Below, one piece after another: positions 17,603 through 24,804 of a stretch of 24,804 nt of DNA. Made by a program: the position numbers and the translations under genes. Numbering within the stretch: position 1 is the stretch's first letter; each line of letters begins with the position of its first letter. This DNA is from an uncultured Kiritimatiellota bacterium. Lineage in GTDB: Bacteria; Verrucomicrobiota; Kiritimatiellia; RFP12; UBA1067. The notes under the pieces were generated by a model. The model saw nothing but the letters and a program-made list of their open reading frames with translations, had not been told where the DNA came from and searched no databases. The DNA lies in assembly GCA_934675625.1 (NCBI GenBank), contig CAKURH010000055.1, forward strand, positions 1 to 24,804, in the 5' to 3' direction.

Positions 17603-18304
17603 TTTCAGACTCGGATCCCATGTCCGCGAGCCGCGACAACGCGGATAAGATGCGCAGCCCCAGAAGGGGCGCCCGTTCCCGTCATGCCGCTTGACCATCT
17701 TCCCGCCGCAGACCGGGCACGTGAGCCGGGTGCTTGCCGGCCCGGCCGACTGCTCCAGGTCCTTCAGCTCCATCATCGCTTCGACCTTCTCGCGGGCGAA
17801 GGTGCTGAATGTCCCGTTCCGGATGGCCGCATCTGCGGCCTGGGGGCTGAACTTCTCGCCGAACGCCTTGCGGGCGGCGGAAAGGGCGTTGTCGCGGCGG
17901 GCCTGGTCGGTCAGGTGCCGGACACCCTTGATCTCCGAATTCTGCAAGGCGTCAATCCATCCGAACAGCTGCCGCGAAACGCTTTCGCACAGCGCGTTGA
18001 CTTCGGCAATCGCGTCACGTTCAGCCTCCATGCCGCCGAGGCGGACGGCGAACTGCGTCATCGAGCGGGTTTCGCCGCAGGAGCCGCGCGCGATGTAGAG
18101 GAACTTGACGAGATCGGCGGTCGTGCCGCGCTCGAAGCCCTCGGCGATGTTGTTGGAGACGGACAGCGCGGCGCGGCGGATCTGGTTGACGAGATCGCCG
18201 CGAAACTTGAAGGCCGGGCGCGCCGTCAGGTCGAAGACCTGCGCGGCGAGGTCGATGGCGCGCTGCCAGACGGGAATCTCTTCGAATCGCTTGTAGGAGG
18301 CCAT
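17600..18304 (-). CDS. Four-helix-bundle protein (S23/TIGR02436 type) fused to a C4 zinc ribbon
   Basis: The 234 residues begin MASYKRFEEIPVWQRAIDLAAQVFDLT, followed by LVNQIRRAALSVSNNIAEGFER and FLYIARGSCGETRSMTQFAVRLG. These are the conserved blocks of the small four-helix-bundle proteins known from 23S rRNA intervening sequences and found widely as free genes of unknown role. That domain usually ends near residue 120. Here it is followed by a charged helical segment (about 135-190) and a C-terminal CPVCGGKMVKRHDGNGRPFWGCASYPRC zinc ribbon of the topoisomerase I type, which suggests nucleic-acid binding. The ATG at 18304 has AAAGGAA upstream and its own promoter (18399-18370). The last codons (SLK-stop) are built from the heptamer repeat, so the C-terminal end may have been altered by it. 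Function unknown. Confidence 0.85.
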   Translation of the reverse strand: MASYKRFEEIPVWQRAIDLAAQVFDLTARPAFKFRGDLVNQIRRAALSVSNNIAEGFERGTTADLVKFLYIARGSCGETRSMTQFAVRLGGMEAERDAIAEVNALCESVSRQLFGWIDALQNSEIKGVRHLTDQARRDNALSAARKAFGEKFSPQAADAAIRNGTFSTFAREKVEAMMELKDLEQSAGPASTRLTCPVCGGKMVKRHDGNGRPFWGCASYPRCRGSRTWDPSLK

Positions 18305-18369
18305 GTCGTTCCTTTTGTCCTTTGTTCAGATGCCGTGTTCGCCCTTGCAGGGCCCAATCAATCATGCGC

Positions 18370-18399
18370 ATTATACCATCCGGCGGGCGCTCCGCGCAA
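18370..18399 (-). promoter_or_regulatory. Promoter of the four-helix-bundle gene
   Basis: On the minus strand TTGCGC (18399-18394), an 18-bp spacer ending GGATGG, and a perfect TATAAT (18375-18370). It diverges from the rraA promoter, whose -35 is about 50 bp away. Confidence 0.65.
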
Positions 18400-18451
18400 G
18401 GCGCATCTGTGTCATTTCTCAAAAGATGAACTTTTTTTGCCTGAAAAGGTA

Positions 18452-18481
18452 TTGCCTTGCGGACGGAAAACAGGGTATAAT
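18452..18481 (+). promoter_or_regulatory. Promoter of the RraA-family gene
   Basis: TTGCCT (18452-18457), an 18-bp spacer and TATAAT (18476-18481). The A/T box GAACTTTTTTTGCC..AAAAGGTA (18428-18451) lies directly upstream and resembles the boxes at 5364 and 19439. The transcript start would be near 18488. Confidence 0.65.
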
Positions 18482-18505
18482 ACGCACCCATACAAGTCAC
18501 CGGGT

Positions 18506-18528
18506 CGGCCGCCGCATCGGCGTGGCCG
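18506..18528 (+). promoter_or_regulatory. Hairpin in the rraA leader
   Basis: CGGCC-GCCG (18506-18514) pairs with CGGC-gt-GGCCG (18518-18528) around a CAT loop: nine G/C pairs with a two-base bulge, about 20 bases after the predicted transcript start and 55 before the ATG. It could stabilise the 5' end. No regulatory partner is evident. Confidence 0.35.
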
Positions 18529-18583
18529 GATTCGGACGCGATTTGGATTTCGGAAACCGGAAAACAGAAAGGAAACAACGACA

Positions 18584-19339
18584 ATGCCCAGTCTCGCGAA
18601 CATGCGCACGAAGGCCAAGGAAGCCGGCCTCATGAAGCTCGACAAGCTGATCGAAAGGCGCCAGCACATCCCGACGAACGACTTCCCCATCCCGACGAAG
18701 GAGCTCTGCGAGCGCTTCGAGAAGCTCTACACGGGCTGCGTGAACGACGTCATGCGCGAGCTCACGCTCCTCGACCAGAACCTGCCGCACGAGATCATGC
18801 CGCTCCGGGACGAGATGGTCGTCTGCGGCGAGGCGTTCACGGTCAAGTCCGCGCCGAACTGCATGATCGAGGGCGAGATGACGTTCCGTGCGCAGATGCT
18901 GGACGACTTCAAGCCGAACGGCGTCGTCGTGTGGGACACGTCGAACGACGTCGAGGCCTCGCTCTGGGGCGGCGTCATGACGGCGACGGCGATCTCGAAG
19001 GGGATTCGCGGCGCGGTCATCGCCGGCGGCATCCGCGACACGAAGCAGATCCTGGAGCAGCCGTTCCCGGTCTTCTACAAGTACCGCGTCTCGAACGGCT
19101 CGCTCGGCCGCTGCATGATCACGCACTACCAGGTGCCGGTCAAGATCGGCAAGGTGACGGTGCGCCCCGGCGACATCGTCATGGGCGACATCGACGGCGT
19201 CATCTGCATTCCGCGCGAGATCGCCTACGAGGTGCTGCTGCGCGCCGAGGGCATCGAGCGCAACGAGGTCGACATCTTCTCGTGGGTGCGCCAAGGCGAC
19301 ACGATCTCGGAGATCATTGACAAGGGAGGATACTTCTGA
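18584..19339 (+). CDS. RraA family protein (HMG/oxaloacetate aldolase-like)
   Basis: The 251-residue protein carries the RraA fold signatures: VVCGEAFTV, GVVVWDTSNDVEASLWGGVMTATAISKGIRGAVIAGGIRDTKQI (G-G-x-R-D substrate/metal site) and PGDIVMGDIDGVICIP (G-D-x-D-G-V). Members include 4-hydroxy-4-methyl-2-oxoglutarate aldolases, oxaloacetate decarboxylases and the RNase E inhibitor RraA. The longer N-terminus and catabolic setting here favour a metal-dependent aldolase/decarboxylase over an RNase E inhibitor, but the substrate is open. Start ATG 18584 is preceded by GAAAGGA. It is apparently monocistronic, with promoter at 18452-18481, and shares the upstream A/T box with the glycosidase operon to its right, which suggests joint control. 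Older annotations call such proteins 'demethylmenaquinone methyltransferase', which is a misnomer. Confidence 0.88.
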   Translation: MPSLANMRTKAKEAGLMKLDKLIERRQHIPTNDFPIPTKELCERFEKLYTGCVNDVMRELTLLDQNLPHEIMPLRDEMVVCGEAFTVKSAPNCMIEGEMTFRAQMLDDFKPNGVVVWDTSNDVEASLWGGVMTATAISKGIRGAVIAGGIRDTKQILEQPFPVFYKYRVSNGSLGRCMITHYQVPVKIGKVTVRPGDIVMGDIDGVICIPREIAYEVLLRAEGIERNEVDIFSWVRQGDTISEIIDKGGYF

Positions 19340-19402
19340 GAAAGAAAATGACGCGCGCGGCGTGAGTGTCGTGAGGGACTTGAAAATCAGATTAACTTGA
19401 TT

Positions 19403-19424
19403 GTCAATGCTGAAGGCATTTGAC
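19403..19424. promoter_or_regulatory. Palindrome upstream of the glycosidase operon
   Basis: GTCAATGC-TGAAG-GCATTTGAC forms an interrupted palindrome of eight base pairs with one bulged T. It lies 15 bp upstream of the shared A/T box and about 40-60 bp upstream of the -35. No T tract follows, so it fits an operator better than a terminator of rraA, but the latter role is possible. Confidence 0.35.
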
Positions 19425-19462
19425 TTTACCGAAAACGTGATTCTTTTTTGCTTAAAAGTGTA

Positions 19463-19491
19463 TTGTGCGGAGCGGTGGAATTTGGTATCAT
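19463..19491 (+). promoter_or_regulatory. Promoter of the glycosidase operon
   Basis: TTGTGC (19463-19468), a 17-bp spacer ending AATTTGG, and TATCAT (19486-19491). The upstream A/T box (19439-19462) overlaps the -35 edge. The start would be near 19498. Confidence 0.55.
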
Positions 19492-19501
19492 TCGCATCAC
19501 C

Positions 19502-19726
19502 ATGACGGGAAGGTCGGAATTCGAGAACGGTGGGCGGAGAGCCCTCGTGAGGCGCGGCAGGAGCCGCGCAGGCGTGTTCGCGCACGGTTCCAATACCCCC
19601 CCCCCACTCTTTGAAAACGTCGCCGAAGGCCGCCTGATGGCCCTGCGCGCGCTTGTGTCGTACGCCCAAGGCAGTCGCATTGGGCGCTTGAGGCACGTCG
19701 CTTCAGCAGAAGGAGGTTTGCGATGA
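19502..19726 (+). CDS. Possible upstream ORF with C10 tract, ATGA-coupled to the next gene
   Basis: A 74-codon frame begins with ATG about 5 bases after the predicted transcript start and ends at a TGA (19724-19726) overlapping the ATG (19723) of the following gene. It reads through a run of ten C residues (19596-19605, Pro-Pro-Pro) and a perfect GCGCGGC-AGGA-GCCGCGC hairpin (19552-19569). The product is arginine-rich and matches nothing I recognise, so it may be a structured 5' leader rather than a protein. No Shine-Dalgarno is present. The exact stop-start overlap is its main support. Confidence 0.3.
   Translation: MTGRSEFENGGRRALVRRGRSRAGVFAHGSNTPPPLFENVAEGRLMALRALVSYAQGSRIGRLRHVASAEGGLR
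19552..19569 (+). promoter_or_regulatory. Perfect stem-loop in the operon leader
   Basis: GCGCGGC pairs with GCCGCGC around the tetraloop AGGA. Neighbouring GGGC..GCCC and CGTG..CACG pairs suggest a structured leader of about 220 bases before the gene at 19723. No known riboswitch was recognised. Confidence 0.4.
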
Positions 19727-21363
19727 ATCGATCCGGGAAAATAGGCAGGCGGACATTCCTTGAATTCTGTGCGCTGTCGGCTGCGGGCGGCTGCCTGTCG
19801 CCATTTGGTTCGGGGCGGTCGCGCCGGTGCGGCGACTCGCCCGACTACTGGTGCACCTGGGCTGTGCAGTCGCACACCGTCGGCAAGTCGGTCAAGCAGG
19901 GCCTCATGGGGAGTGCGTTTCAGGGCGATCAGGGCATTGCGGGCGCACGCGACAACCTGAACGAGCGCATCCTGTTCGGCGGCTGGGCGAAGAACTACTA
20001 CCCGACCGTGCGAAACCGGCTTTACTGCCTGATTGACGACGGTTGGGACGTTCCGTATGGCGCGAATCCGAACGATGCGATTGAGCCGTTCGGGTCGCTG
20101 ATTGCGGATGCGACGCGGTTTCCGTCCTTCAAAGGCACGCCGACCGAACGCCTTCGGGGACTGGACCGGGCGTTGCGGGATCTTGGCTGGCGTGGGGCGG
20201 GGCTTTGGGTCGCCGCGCAGGCCGCAGGTGACGGGCGGCGGACGCCTTTCAACCGGGCGGCCACGCGCGAGGACTTGAAGCGCAAGCTGGGCTGGTGCGC
20301 CGAGGCGGGCATCGGATACCTCAAGGTCGACTGGGGCGTCTACGGAGGCTCGACGGAATACCGGCAGCTCTTCAGCGAGGTCAAGAATGCGGTTGCGCCG
20401 GACATGACGGTCGAACATTGCGCGGCGATGGGGGCTCCGTTCAACGGGATCTCGTTCAAGCCCGACGGCACGATGGTCTGTACGGGGCGCGCGGCGTCCG
20501 ACGCCCCGTGGCGCAATCAGGCGCGGCAGATTCTGGAATTCGCGGATGTCTTGCGCATCTATGACCTGCTGTCGCCGCTCACCCTCTGCAACGCGGCGGA
20601 ACGGACGCAGATCATGCTCCGTCTGGGAGAAGAGGAGAATTCGCACGCGCTCGTGAACGTGGAAGACGAGGTCTATCTGGGCGCGTCGCTGGGCTGCACG
20701 TTCGGCGCCATGCGCTCGCTGGACACCATGCGCCCCTATGGCGGCCGCGACTGGTCCGATGCGTGGCGCCGGACGACGGAAGTCGTCCGCGCGGCGAACT
20801 GGCGGCGGTACGCGCCCGCGTTCGCGGCGGCGGAAGGTTCGCGCACGCAGGTCTCCGGCGAAGTCGTGACGGACGACTGGTTCTTTGCGGAAGGATCCGT
20901 CTGGTGGAAGCAGATCGGCGGGTGGCATCCGGTGCAGTCCGCCCCGGCGCGCATCGCGCGGAACCTGCCCCTGCCCGACGTCGCGGTCGCGGGCGGCGAG
21001 CGTCCGCTCGTGTGCGTGTCGCGCCATCCGAACGGGGCAATCGCCGTCGGCGCCCTGCCGCGTCTCAAGTGGCCGCGCGGGCGGTTTGAAGTCGCGGCCG
21101 ACATCAGTCTCGACATCGCGCCCGGACGGCATCTCGCGGTCTTCGGCACGGTCGGGACGGTGCGCGTGCGCGACAACGGGGCGAGGCGTATTCTGGCGTG
21201 CGACCTGGCGCAGCCGGAGGGGACTCCCTTGGAGGACATCACGGCTGCCGTCGTCCGGACGGACGGCGGACTGATCCTGCCGGGCGCAGTGCTCAACCGG
21301 ATCGGGTCGCAGACGACGCAAGACCTGTCCGCGCCGGCCTGTCGCCTTGAATTTATCGTCTGA
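19723..21363 (+). CDS. Tat-exported glycoside hydrolase, GH27/GH36 alpha-galactosidase-like
   Basis: The 546-residue protein has a twin-arginine signal (IGRRTFLEFCALSAAGGC); the cysteine after AAGG could also be a lipidation site. The body is a (beta/alpha)8 barrel: CLIDDGWDVPYGANP, FPSFKGTPTERLRGLDRALRDLGWRGAGLW, then IGYLKVDWGVYGG with D203 in the position of the GH27/36 nucleophile. GRAASDAPWRN resembles the R-x-x-x-D acid/base site. A beta-sandwich C-terminal domain follows (about 430-546). The ATG at 19723 has a strong AAGGAGG. It is first in a probable three-gene operon: the next start is 32 bp on. It probably acts outside the cytoplasm on galactose- or related glycan side chains. The exact substrate is not certain because the motifs diverge from characterised enzymes. 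Confidence 0.75.
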   Translation: MNRSGKIGRRTFLEFCALSAAGGCLSPFGSGRSRRCGDSPDYWCTWAVQSHTVGKSVKQGLMGSAFQGDQGIAGARDNLNERILFGGWAKNYYPTVRNRLYCLIDDGWDVPYGANPNDAIEPFGSLIADATRFPSFKGTPTERLRGLDRALRDLGWRGAGLWVAAQAAGDGRRTPFNRAATREDLKRKLGWCAEAGIGYLKVDWGVYGGSTEYRQLFSEVKNAVAPDMTVEHCAAMGAPFNGISFKPDGTMVCTGRAASDAPWRNQARQILEFADVLRIYDLLSPLTLCNAAERTQIMLRLGEEENSHALVNVEDEVYLGASLGCTFGAMRSLDTMRPYGGRDWSDAWRRTTEVVRAANWRRYAPAFAAAEGSRTQVSGEVVTDDWFFAEGSVWWKQIGGWHPVQSAPARIARNLPLPDVAVAGGERPLVCVSRHPNGAIAVGALPRLKWPRGRFEVAADISLDIAPGRHLAVFGTVGTVRVRDNGARRILACDLAQPEGTPLEDITAAVVRTDGGLILPGAVLNRIGSQTTQDLSAPACRLEFIV

Positions 21364-21395
21364 TTTGACTAGAACAAAAGGAGAGAACACAGAAA

Positions 21396-23681
21396 ATGAA
21401 CACGATTCCAAAAAAGAAATTCTGGATGATGCCCTGCGTCGGCGTCTGTCTGTTGCTGGCCGGCTGCCACCCGGAGGAGATTCCCCTGTTCGGGGCGCGC
21501 AAGGCGTCGCCTTCCGCCGCGCACACCGCGACGGCGGCGCGCGCGGCAGCGCCTTCACCATGGAAAGTGTTGCCGATTTACGGCGGCGGTTACGTGCAGA
21601 ACGTGGTGATCGCGCCGTCGAACCCGGACGTCTGGTACTGCTACGTGGACGTGGGCGGCCCGTACCGCTCGGACGACCGGGGCATGAGCTGGCGGCCGCT
21701 CCACCAGAACTACCTGCCGTCGCAGACCGCGCGTTCCGCCGCGTGCACGCGCTCGCTCTCGGTCGATCCGCGCGACGCGGACAATTTCGTGCTTGTCTCG
21801 GGCAACCAATATGACCGCCCGGCGGGCGCGTTCGTCTCGCGCGACGGCGGCAGGACGTTCCGCCAGACGCTGTTCGGTCGCTTCTACGGCAACGGCCCGA
21901 ATCGTCCGAGCGGCCTGTGCCTCGCGCGCAATCCGTCCAACCCCGACGAGCTGATCGCGGGCGAGGACATGGATGGCCTTTTCCTGTCGGAAGACAACGG
22001 TGAGACCTGGCGCCTGACGGGCCCGAAGGGCCACTGGTTCACCGACATCAAGTACGACCAGGCGGTTCCGGGCCGCGTCTACGCCTGTGCGTCCGCGCCG
22101 CTGAAGCGCGTCATGGCGAGCGCGCGCTGCCAGCGCGCATTCAAGCTGGACAGGGGCCGGAAGACGGGCTTCTACGTGAGCGCGGATGGCGGACGCGCCT
22201 GGACGCGGCTCTCGGACGACGCGCCGGCGGAACTGGTGCAGATCAAGGGGAACGGCGACCTCGTGGGCGTCTTTTCGGACTACCGCGAAATCCGCATCTC
22301 GCACGACGGCGGCCGCACGTGGTCCGACTACCACCAGGGCCTGCCGAAGAAGGCCGACACCTACTTTGCCGACGCCAAGCCGATACCCTACGAGTATTAC
22401 GCCTTTGCGGCGGGCGACGGGTTTTACCTTGTGGCGGACGCCGCCGGGACGCTCTACCGGCGCGGCACGGCGGACGCGCAGTGGACGAAGGTCGAGCGCG
22501 GCGCGGTCGAATGGGGTGATCCCGAATGCGAGAACACGCCCGGCCTGGAGCGGAAGCGCCTGCGGAAGGTCTTCGAGTGCGCGTGCTCGATCATCATCGA
22601 CCCGGCCGATCCGAAGCGCTGGATAATCACCGACTGGTACCACATCTGGCAGTCGCCGAACGAAGGCCGCGACTGGACGGCGCGTACGCGCGGCATGATG
22701 CAGCTCGTGTCGTTTGATCTCGCGTTCGACCCGTTCAACGCCGACAACATCATCTACGGCGTGGCGGACATGGGCATGTTCGGCACCTGGAACGGCGGGC
22801 GCACGTGGGAGTCGCCGAAAAGCCATCCGTACGTGCAACGGCTGGCGTTCTCGAAGAAGACCCCCGGCGTGCTGTACGCGGTGGGGACGCGGGGACAGAC
22901 CTTCCTTTTCCGCTCGGACGACAGCGGCCGGACCTGGACGTCGCTGGCGGAGAAGCCGGGTCTGCCGCAGCCGATGAAGGAGCCGGGACCGTGCGCGTTC
23001 GGCGTGGAGGTCGATCCGGTGAACGACGACGTGTACGTGACGGTGTCCGGTCCGTGTGCGCCGGGGAAGGGCGGCGTCTACCGGTCGCATGACCGTGGCG
23101 AAACCTGGGAGTGGTTCTCGAAGGGGCTGCCTGTGGACAAGGGACTCTTCCGCGACGGCGAATGGAGCGGCGACCTCGCCTGGCCGATGGTGTTCTCGCC
23201 GGACGGCTCGTGCGTGCTGACGCTTCCGAAGCTGCGGGAAGTCTGGTATCTCGACCGTGCGGCGGGCATCTGGCGCAATTCGGGCGACAAGAGCTGGAAC
23301 AATCGCGTGGTCGCCGACCCGTTCCGTCCGGGGCGCTTCATCAAGACGGGGACGGTCATGCGCGAATCGACGGACGGCGGGCGCACGTGGCGTGACAACG
23401 AGTCCATGCCGGGGAGTTGCTGGGGGCTCGCGTTTGACGCGCATGTGCCGGGGCTGCTCGTGCTGCGCGGCGAGGACGAGATGTTCATCTCGGAAGACGG
23501 CGGCGCGTGCTTCTACGCCCTGCCGCAGGGTCTCGCCTATCCCCATTCGGGACAGACGCACGTCTTTGTGGACCGCGGCCGCCTCTTCGCGTTCACGGGC
23601 GGGAGCGGCGTCTTCACGCGCACCCTTCATCTGAAACCCGCTCGTCACAACAACCAGAATCAAGGCAACACCCAAAAGTAA
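21396..23681 (+). CDS. Lipoprotein with Asp-box beta-propellers, GH74/xyloglucanase-like
   Basis: The 761 residues start with a basic region, a hydrophobic stretch and the lipobox LLAGC, so this is a lipid-anchored surface or periplasmic protein. Asp-box turns recur along the chain (SDDRGMSW, SRDGGRTF, SEDNGETW, SADGGRAW, SHDGGRTW, SPNEGRDW, GTWNGGRTW, SDDSGRTW, SHDRGETW, STDGGRTW), typical of double seven-bladed propellers in GH74 enzymes and of VPS10/sialidase-like proteins. GH74 enzymes cut xyloglucan backbones, which would pair well with a side-chain galactosidase from the gene upstream. Catalytic aspartates were not assigned with certainty, so a binding-only propeller is possible. AAAGGAGA lies before the ATG. 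The next gene begins 10 bp after its stop. Confidence 0.8.
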   Translation: MNTIPKKKFWMMPCVGVCLLLAGCHPEEIPLFGARKASPSAAHTATAARAAAPSPWKVLPIYGGGYVQNVVIAPSNPDVWYCYVDVGGPYRSDDRGMSWRPLHQNYLPSQTARSAACTRSLSVDPRDADNFVLVSGNQYDRPAGAFVSRDGGRTFRQTLFGRFYGNGPNRPSGLCLARNPSNPDELIAGEDMDGLFLSEDNGETWRLTGPKGHWFTDIKYDQAVPGRVYACASAPLKRVMASARCQRAFKLDRGRKTGFYVSADGGRAWTRLSDDAPAELVQIKGNGDLVGVFSDYREIRISHDGGRTWSDYHQGLPKKADTYFADAKPIPYEYYAFAAGDGFYLVADAAGTLYRRGTADAQWTKVERGAVEWGDPECENTPGLERKRLRKVFECACSIIIDPADPKRWIITDWYHIWQSPNEGRDWTARTRGMMQLVSFDLAFDPFNADNIIYGVADMGMFGTWNGGRTWESPKSHPYVQRLAFSKKTPGVLYAVGTRGQTFLFRSDDSGRTWTSLAEKPGLPQPMKEPGPCAFGVEVDPVNDDVYVTVSGPCAPGKGGVYRSHDRGETWEWFSKGLPVDKGLFRDGEWSGDLAWPMVFSPDGSCVLTLPKLREVWYLDRAAGIWRNSGDKSWNNRVVADPFRPGRFIKTGTVMRESTDGGRTWRDNESMPGSCWGLAFDAHVPGLLVLRGEDEMFISEDGGACFYALPQGLAYPHSGQTHVFVDRGRLFAFTGGSGVFTRTLHLKPARHNNQNQGNTQK

Positions 23682-23691
23682 GGAGAAAACG

Positions 23692-24762
23692 ATGAACACA
23701 AGCACGCTGAAAACGGGTCTCGCCCTGCTGTCGACCGGTTGGACGGTCGTTGCGGGCGCGGAAACGCTCATCCACTATCACCTGGACGATCTCGAGGTCG
23801 GCACGCGCGGCAAAAAGGACACCGTGTTCGTCAACGCGGCCAACCCCGGTACGCGGGACGGCAAGGCCGTCACCTTCGACGGGGGCAAGCAGGATGATTA
23901 CACGTGGCTGTATCCGATCGGAACCAACGGTCTGCCTGAAGTGTGGCGCTATTTCGATCCGGTCAAGAACGCGGCGCACGACGCCGGCAGGGCGGTGTTT
24001 GTGAAGTTCAACAACAGCAGCCAGTACAACTGGGGTACGGCAGTGAACGCCGACGCGGTTGCGCTCTCCTCGTTCACGGTCGAGACGTACTTCCGGTATG
24101 TCGATCTCTGGGGTGACAAGAAGAAGATCTGGCAGACGCTCCTGTACAAGAAGCCGTCTACCGCATCGAGTGCGCTGCAAGTCTTGATCCTCGAAGGTCG
24201 GTTGCTGTTTCACGTCGGAGAGAAGCAGATGCTGACGAGTCCGGGAACCTACAACGACGAGCAGTGGCATCATGTCGCGTGCACCTACGACAAGGGCGCG
24301 AATGTTCTCAAGATCTATGCGGACTACGAACTCCTCAAGGAGGTGACGTTGGACTCGGGCGACTCGCTTGCGGGCGACGGCGAATCCTTTTACGCCGGAC
24401 TGCGTGGGCCGGACGGTAGTTCGGGCTATGCGACCTTCACGGGCAGTCTGGCCGAGTTCCGGCTGTCGGACACCGTGCTGACGCCGGCGCAGTTCATCCG
24501 CGCCGAGAAGGGCGACGGCTCGACGCTCGCGTGGCTTGCGCCGGGCGTCGCGGCGGAGCCGGAGCCCGAGCCGGCCTACGCGCAGCCTGACCTGTCCCAT
24601 TCCGCCTACACGCTGTCGGATGACGTGGACGGCGCGACGCTTTACGACGGCGCGTTTGACGCGACGGGCGTCGCGGGACGCAAGTCCTTCGCCTTCAGCG
24701 GCGACTCCAACGCCGGCGGCTTCGTCGTCCCCGGTTCGTCAAGTAGGACGTGCACCCTGTAG
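23692..24762 (+). CDS. Secreted LamG-domain (concanavalin A-like) protein, 3' truncated
   Basis: The 356-residue frame has a signal peptide (LALLSTGWTVVAGAETL). It is followed by a LamG/laminin-G-3-type sandwich: FTVETYFRYVDLWG, WQTLLYKKPS, LQVLILEGRLLFHVGEKQ, DEQWHHVACTYDKGANVLKIYADYELL, FTGSLAEFRLSDTVLTPAQFI. An acidic proline linker (AEPEPEPAYAQPD) leads into the beginning of a second module (YTLSDDVDGATLYDG..GRKSFAFSGDSNAGGFVVPGSS), which breaks off at SRTCTL and a stop. The sudden end coincides with sequence resembling an insertion-sequence end. AAGGAG precedes the ATG, and the gene is third in the glycosidase operon. Such proteins bind extracellular polysaccharide or cell-surface glycans; enzymatic activity is not evident. 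Confidence 0.75.
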   Translation: MNTSTLKTGLALLSTGWTVVAGAETLIHYHLDDLEVGTRGKKDTVFVNAANPGTRDGKAVTFDGGKQDDYTWLYPIGTNGLPEVWRYFDPVKNAAHDAGRAVFVKFNNSSQYNWGTAVNADAVALSSFTVETYFRYVDLWGDKKKIWQTLLYKKPSTASSALQVLILEGRLLFHVGEKQMLTSPGTYNDEQWHHVACTYDKGANVLKIYADYELLKEVTLDSGDSLAGDGESFYAGLRGPDGSSGYATFTGSLAEFRLSDTVLTPAQFIRAEKGDGSTLAWLAPGVAAEPEPEPAYAQPDLSHSAYTLSDDVDGATLYDGAFDATGVAGRKSFAFSGDSNAGGFVVPGSSSRTCTL

Positions 24763-24804
24763 TCTACTATTGGTTTTTTGGTTCGTCAAATACTGGACAC
24801 TCTG
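24735..24804. mobile_element. Possible insertion-sequence end, cut by the window edge
   Basis: After GGTTCGTCAA (24736-24745), part of the LamG gene, the sequence changes character. GTAGTCTAC, a T6 run and then a second GGTTCGTCAA at 24779-24788 lead to ATACTGGACACTCTG. A GGACAC near the end of a long terminal repeat is typical of IS3-family elements. No transposase is in the window, so the assignment is tentative. Confidence 0.3.

Overview
The window reads as a high-G+C chromosome segment from an anaerobic, polysaccharide-degrading bacterium, most likely a Kiritimatiellota/Verrucomicrobiota-type (PVC) member of a gut-like habitat. This placement is an inference from the gene content: a type II-C Cas9, a reverse rubrerythrin for oxygen defence, Tat-exported and lipoprotein glycan-active enzymes, LamG proteins and a XylR-type sugar regulator. 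No rRNA or tRNA gene is visible to settle it.

Layout. (1) 1-5140: a type II-C CRISPR-Cas locus. A tracrRNA gene on the minus strand (about 151-225) is followed by cas9-cas1-cas2 on the plus strand. The cas genes look visibly poorer in G+C than the genes further right. No CRISPR array lies in the window. The A+T-rich gap after cas2 holds irregular short repeats and a stretch resembling the tracrRNA anti-repeat. (2) 5422-8626: a decayed stretch of secreted carbohydrate-active protein pieces, interrupted by an in-frame stop and two frame-changing junctions. (3) 8750-9301: reverse rubrerythrin. (4) 9403-12675: carB, with an odd A+T-richer linker insertion built of CTAG-containing 9-mers. (5) 12754-15218: an aromatic amino-acid operon, DAHP synthase then chorismate mutase/prephenate dehydratase (pheA). 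It is preceded by a short leader peptide containing Tyr-Tyr-Phe-Trp-Tyr and by mutually exclusive hairpins, a transcription-attenuation device. An AAA/DUF4143 ATPase gene broken by a stop codon overlaps the pheA stop. (6) 16237-18304 (minus strand): a XylR-like AraC regulator, a 220-bp A+T-rich heptamer-repeat island, and a four-helix-bundle protein fused to a zinc ribbon. (7) 18584-24762: an RraA-family protein, then a probable operon of a Tat-exported GH27/36-like protein, a GH74-like Asp-box lipoprotein and a truncated LamG protein. The last 40 bases resemble the end of an insertion sequence.

How it works together. The strongest regulatory result is the aromatic attenuator: slow translation of Tyr/Phe/Trp codons would free an antiterminator and allow the first step of the shikimate pathway plus the Phe branch to be transcribed. 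A second theme is a shared promoter style, with an extended -10 of the type TGGTATAMT and very often an 18-bp spacer. A third is a roughly 23-bp A/T-rich box repeated upstream of three of the catabolic transcription units, a candidate operator for the locally encoded XylR-like regulator.
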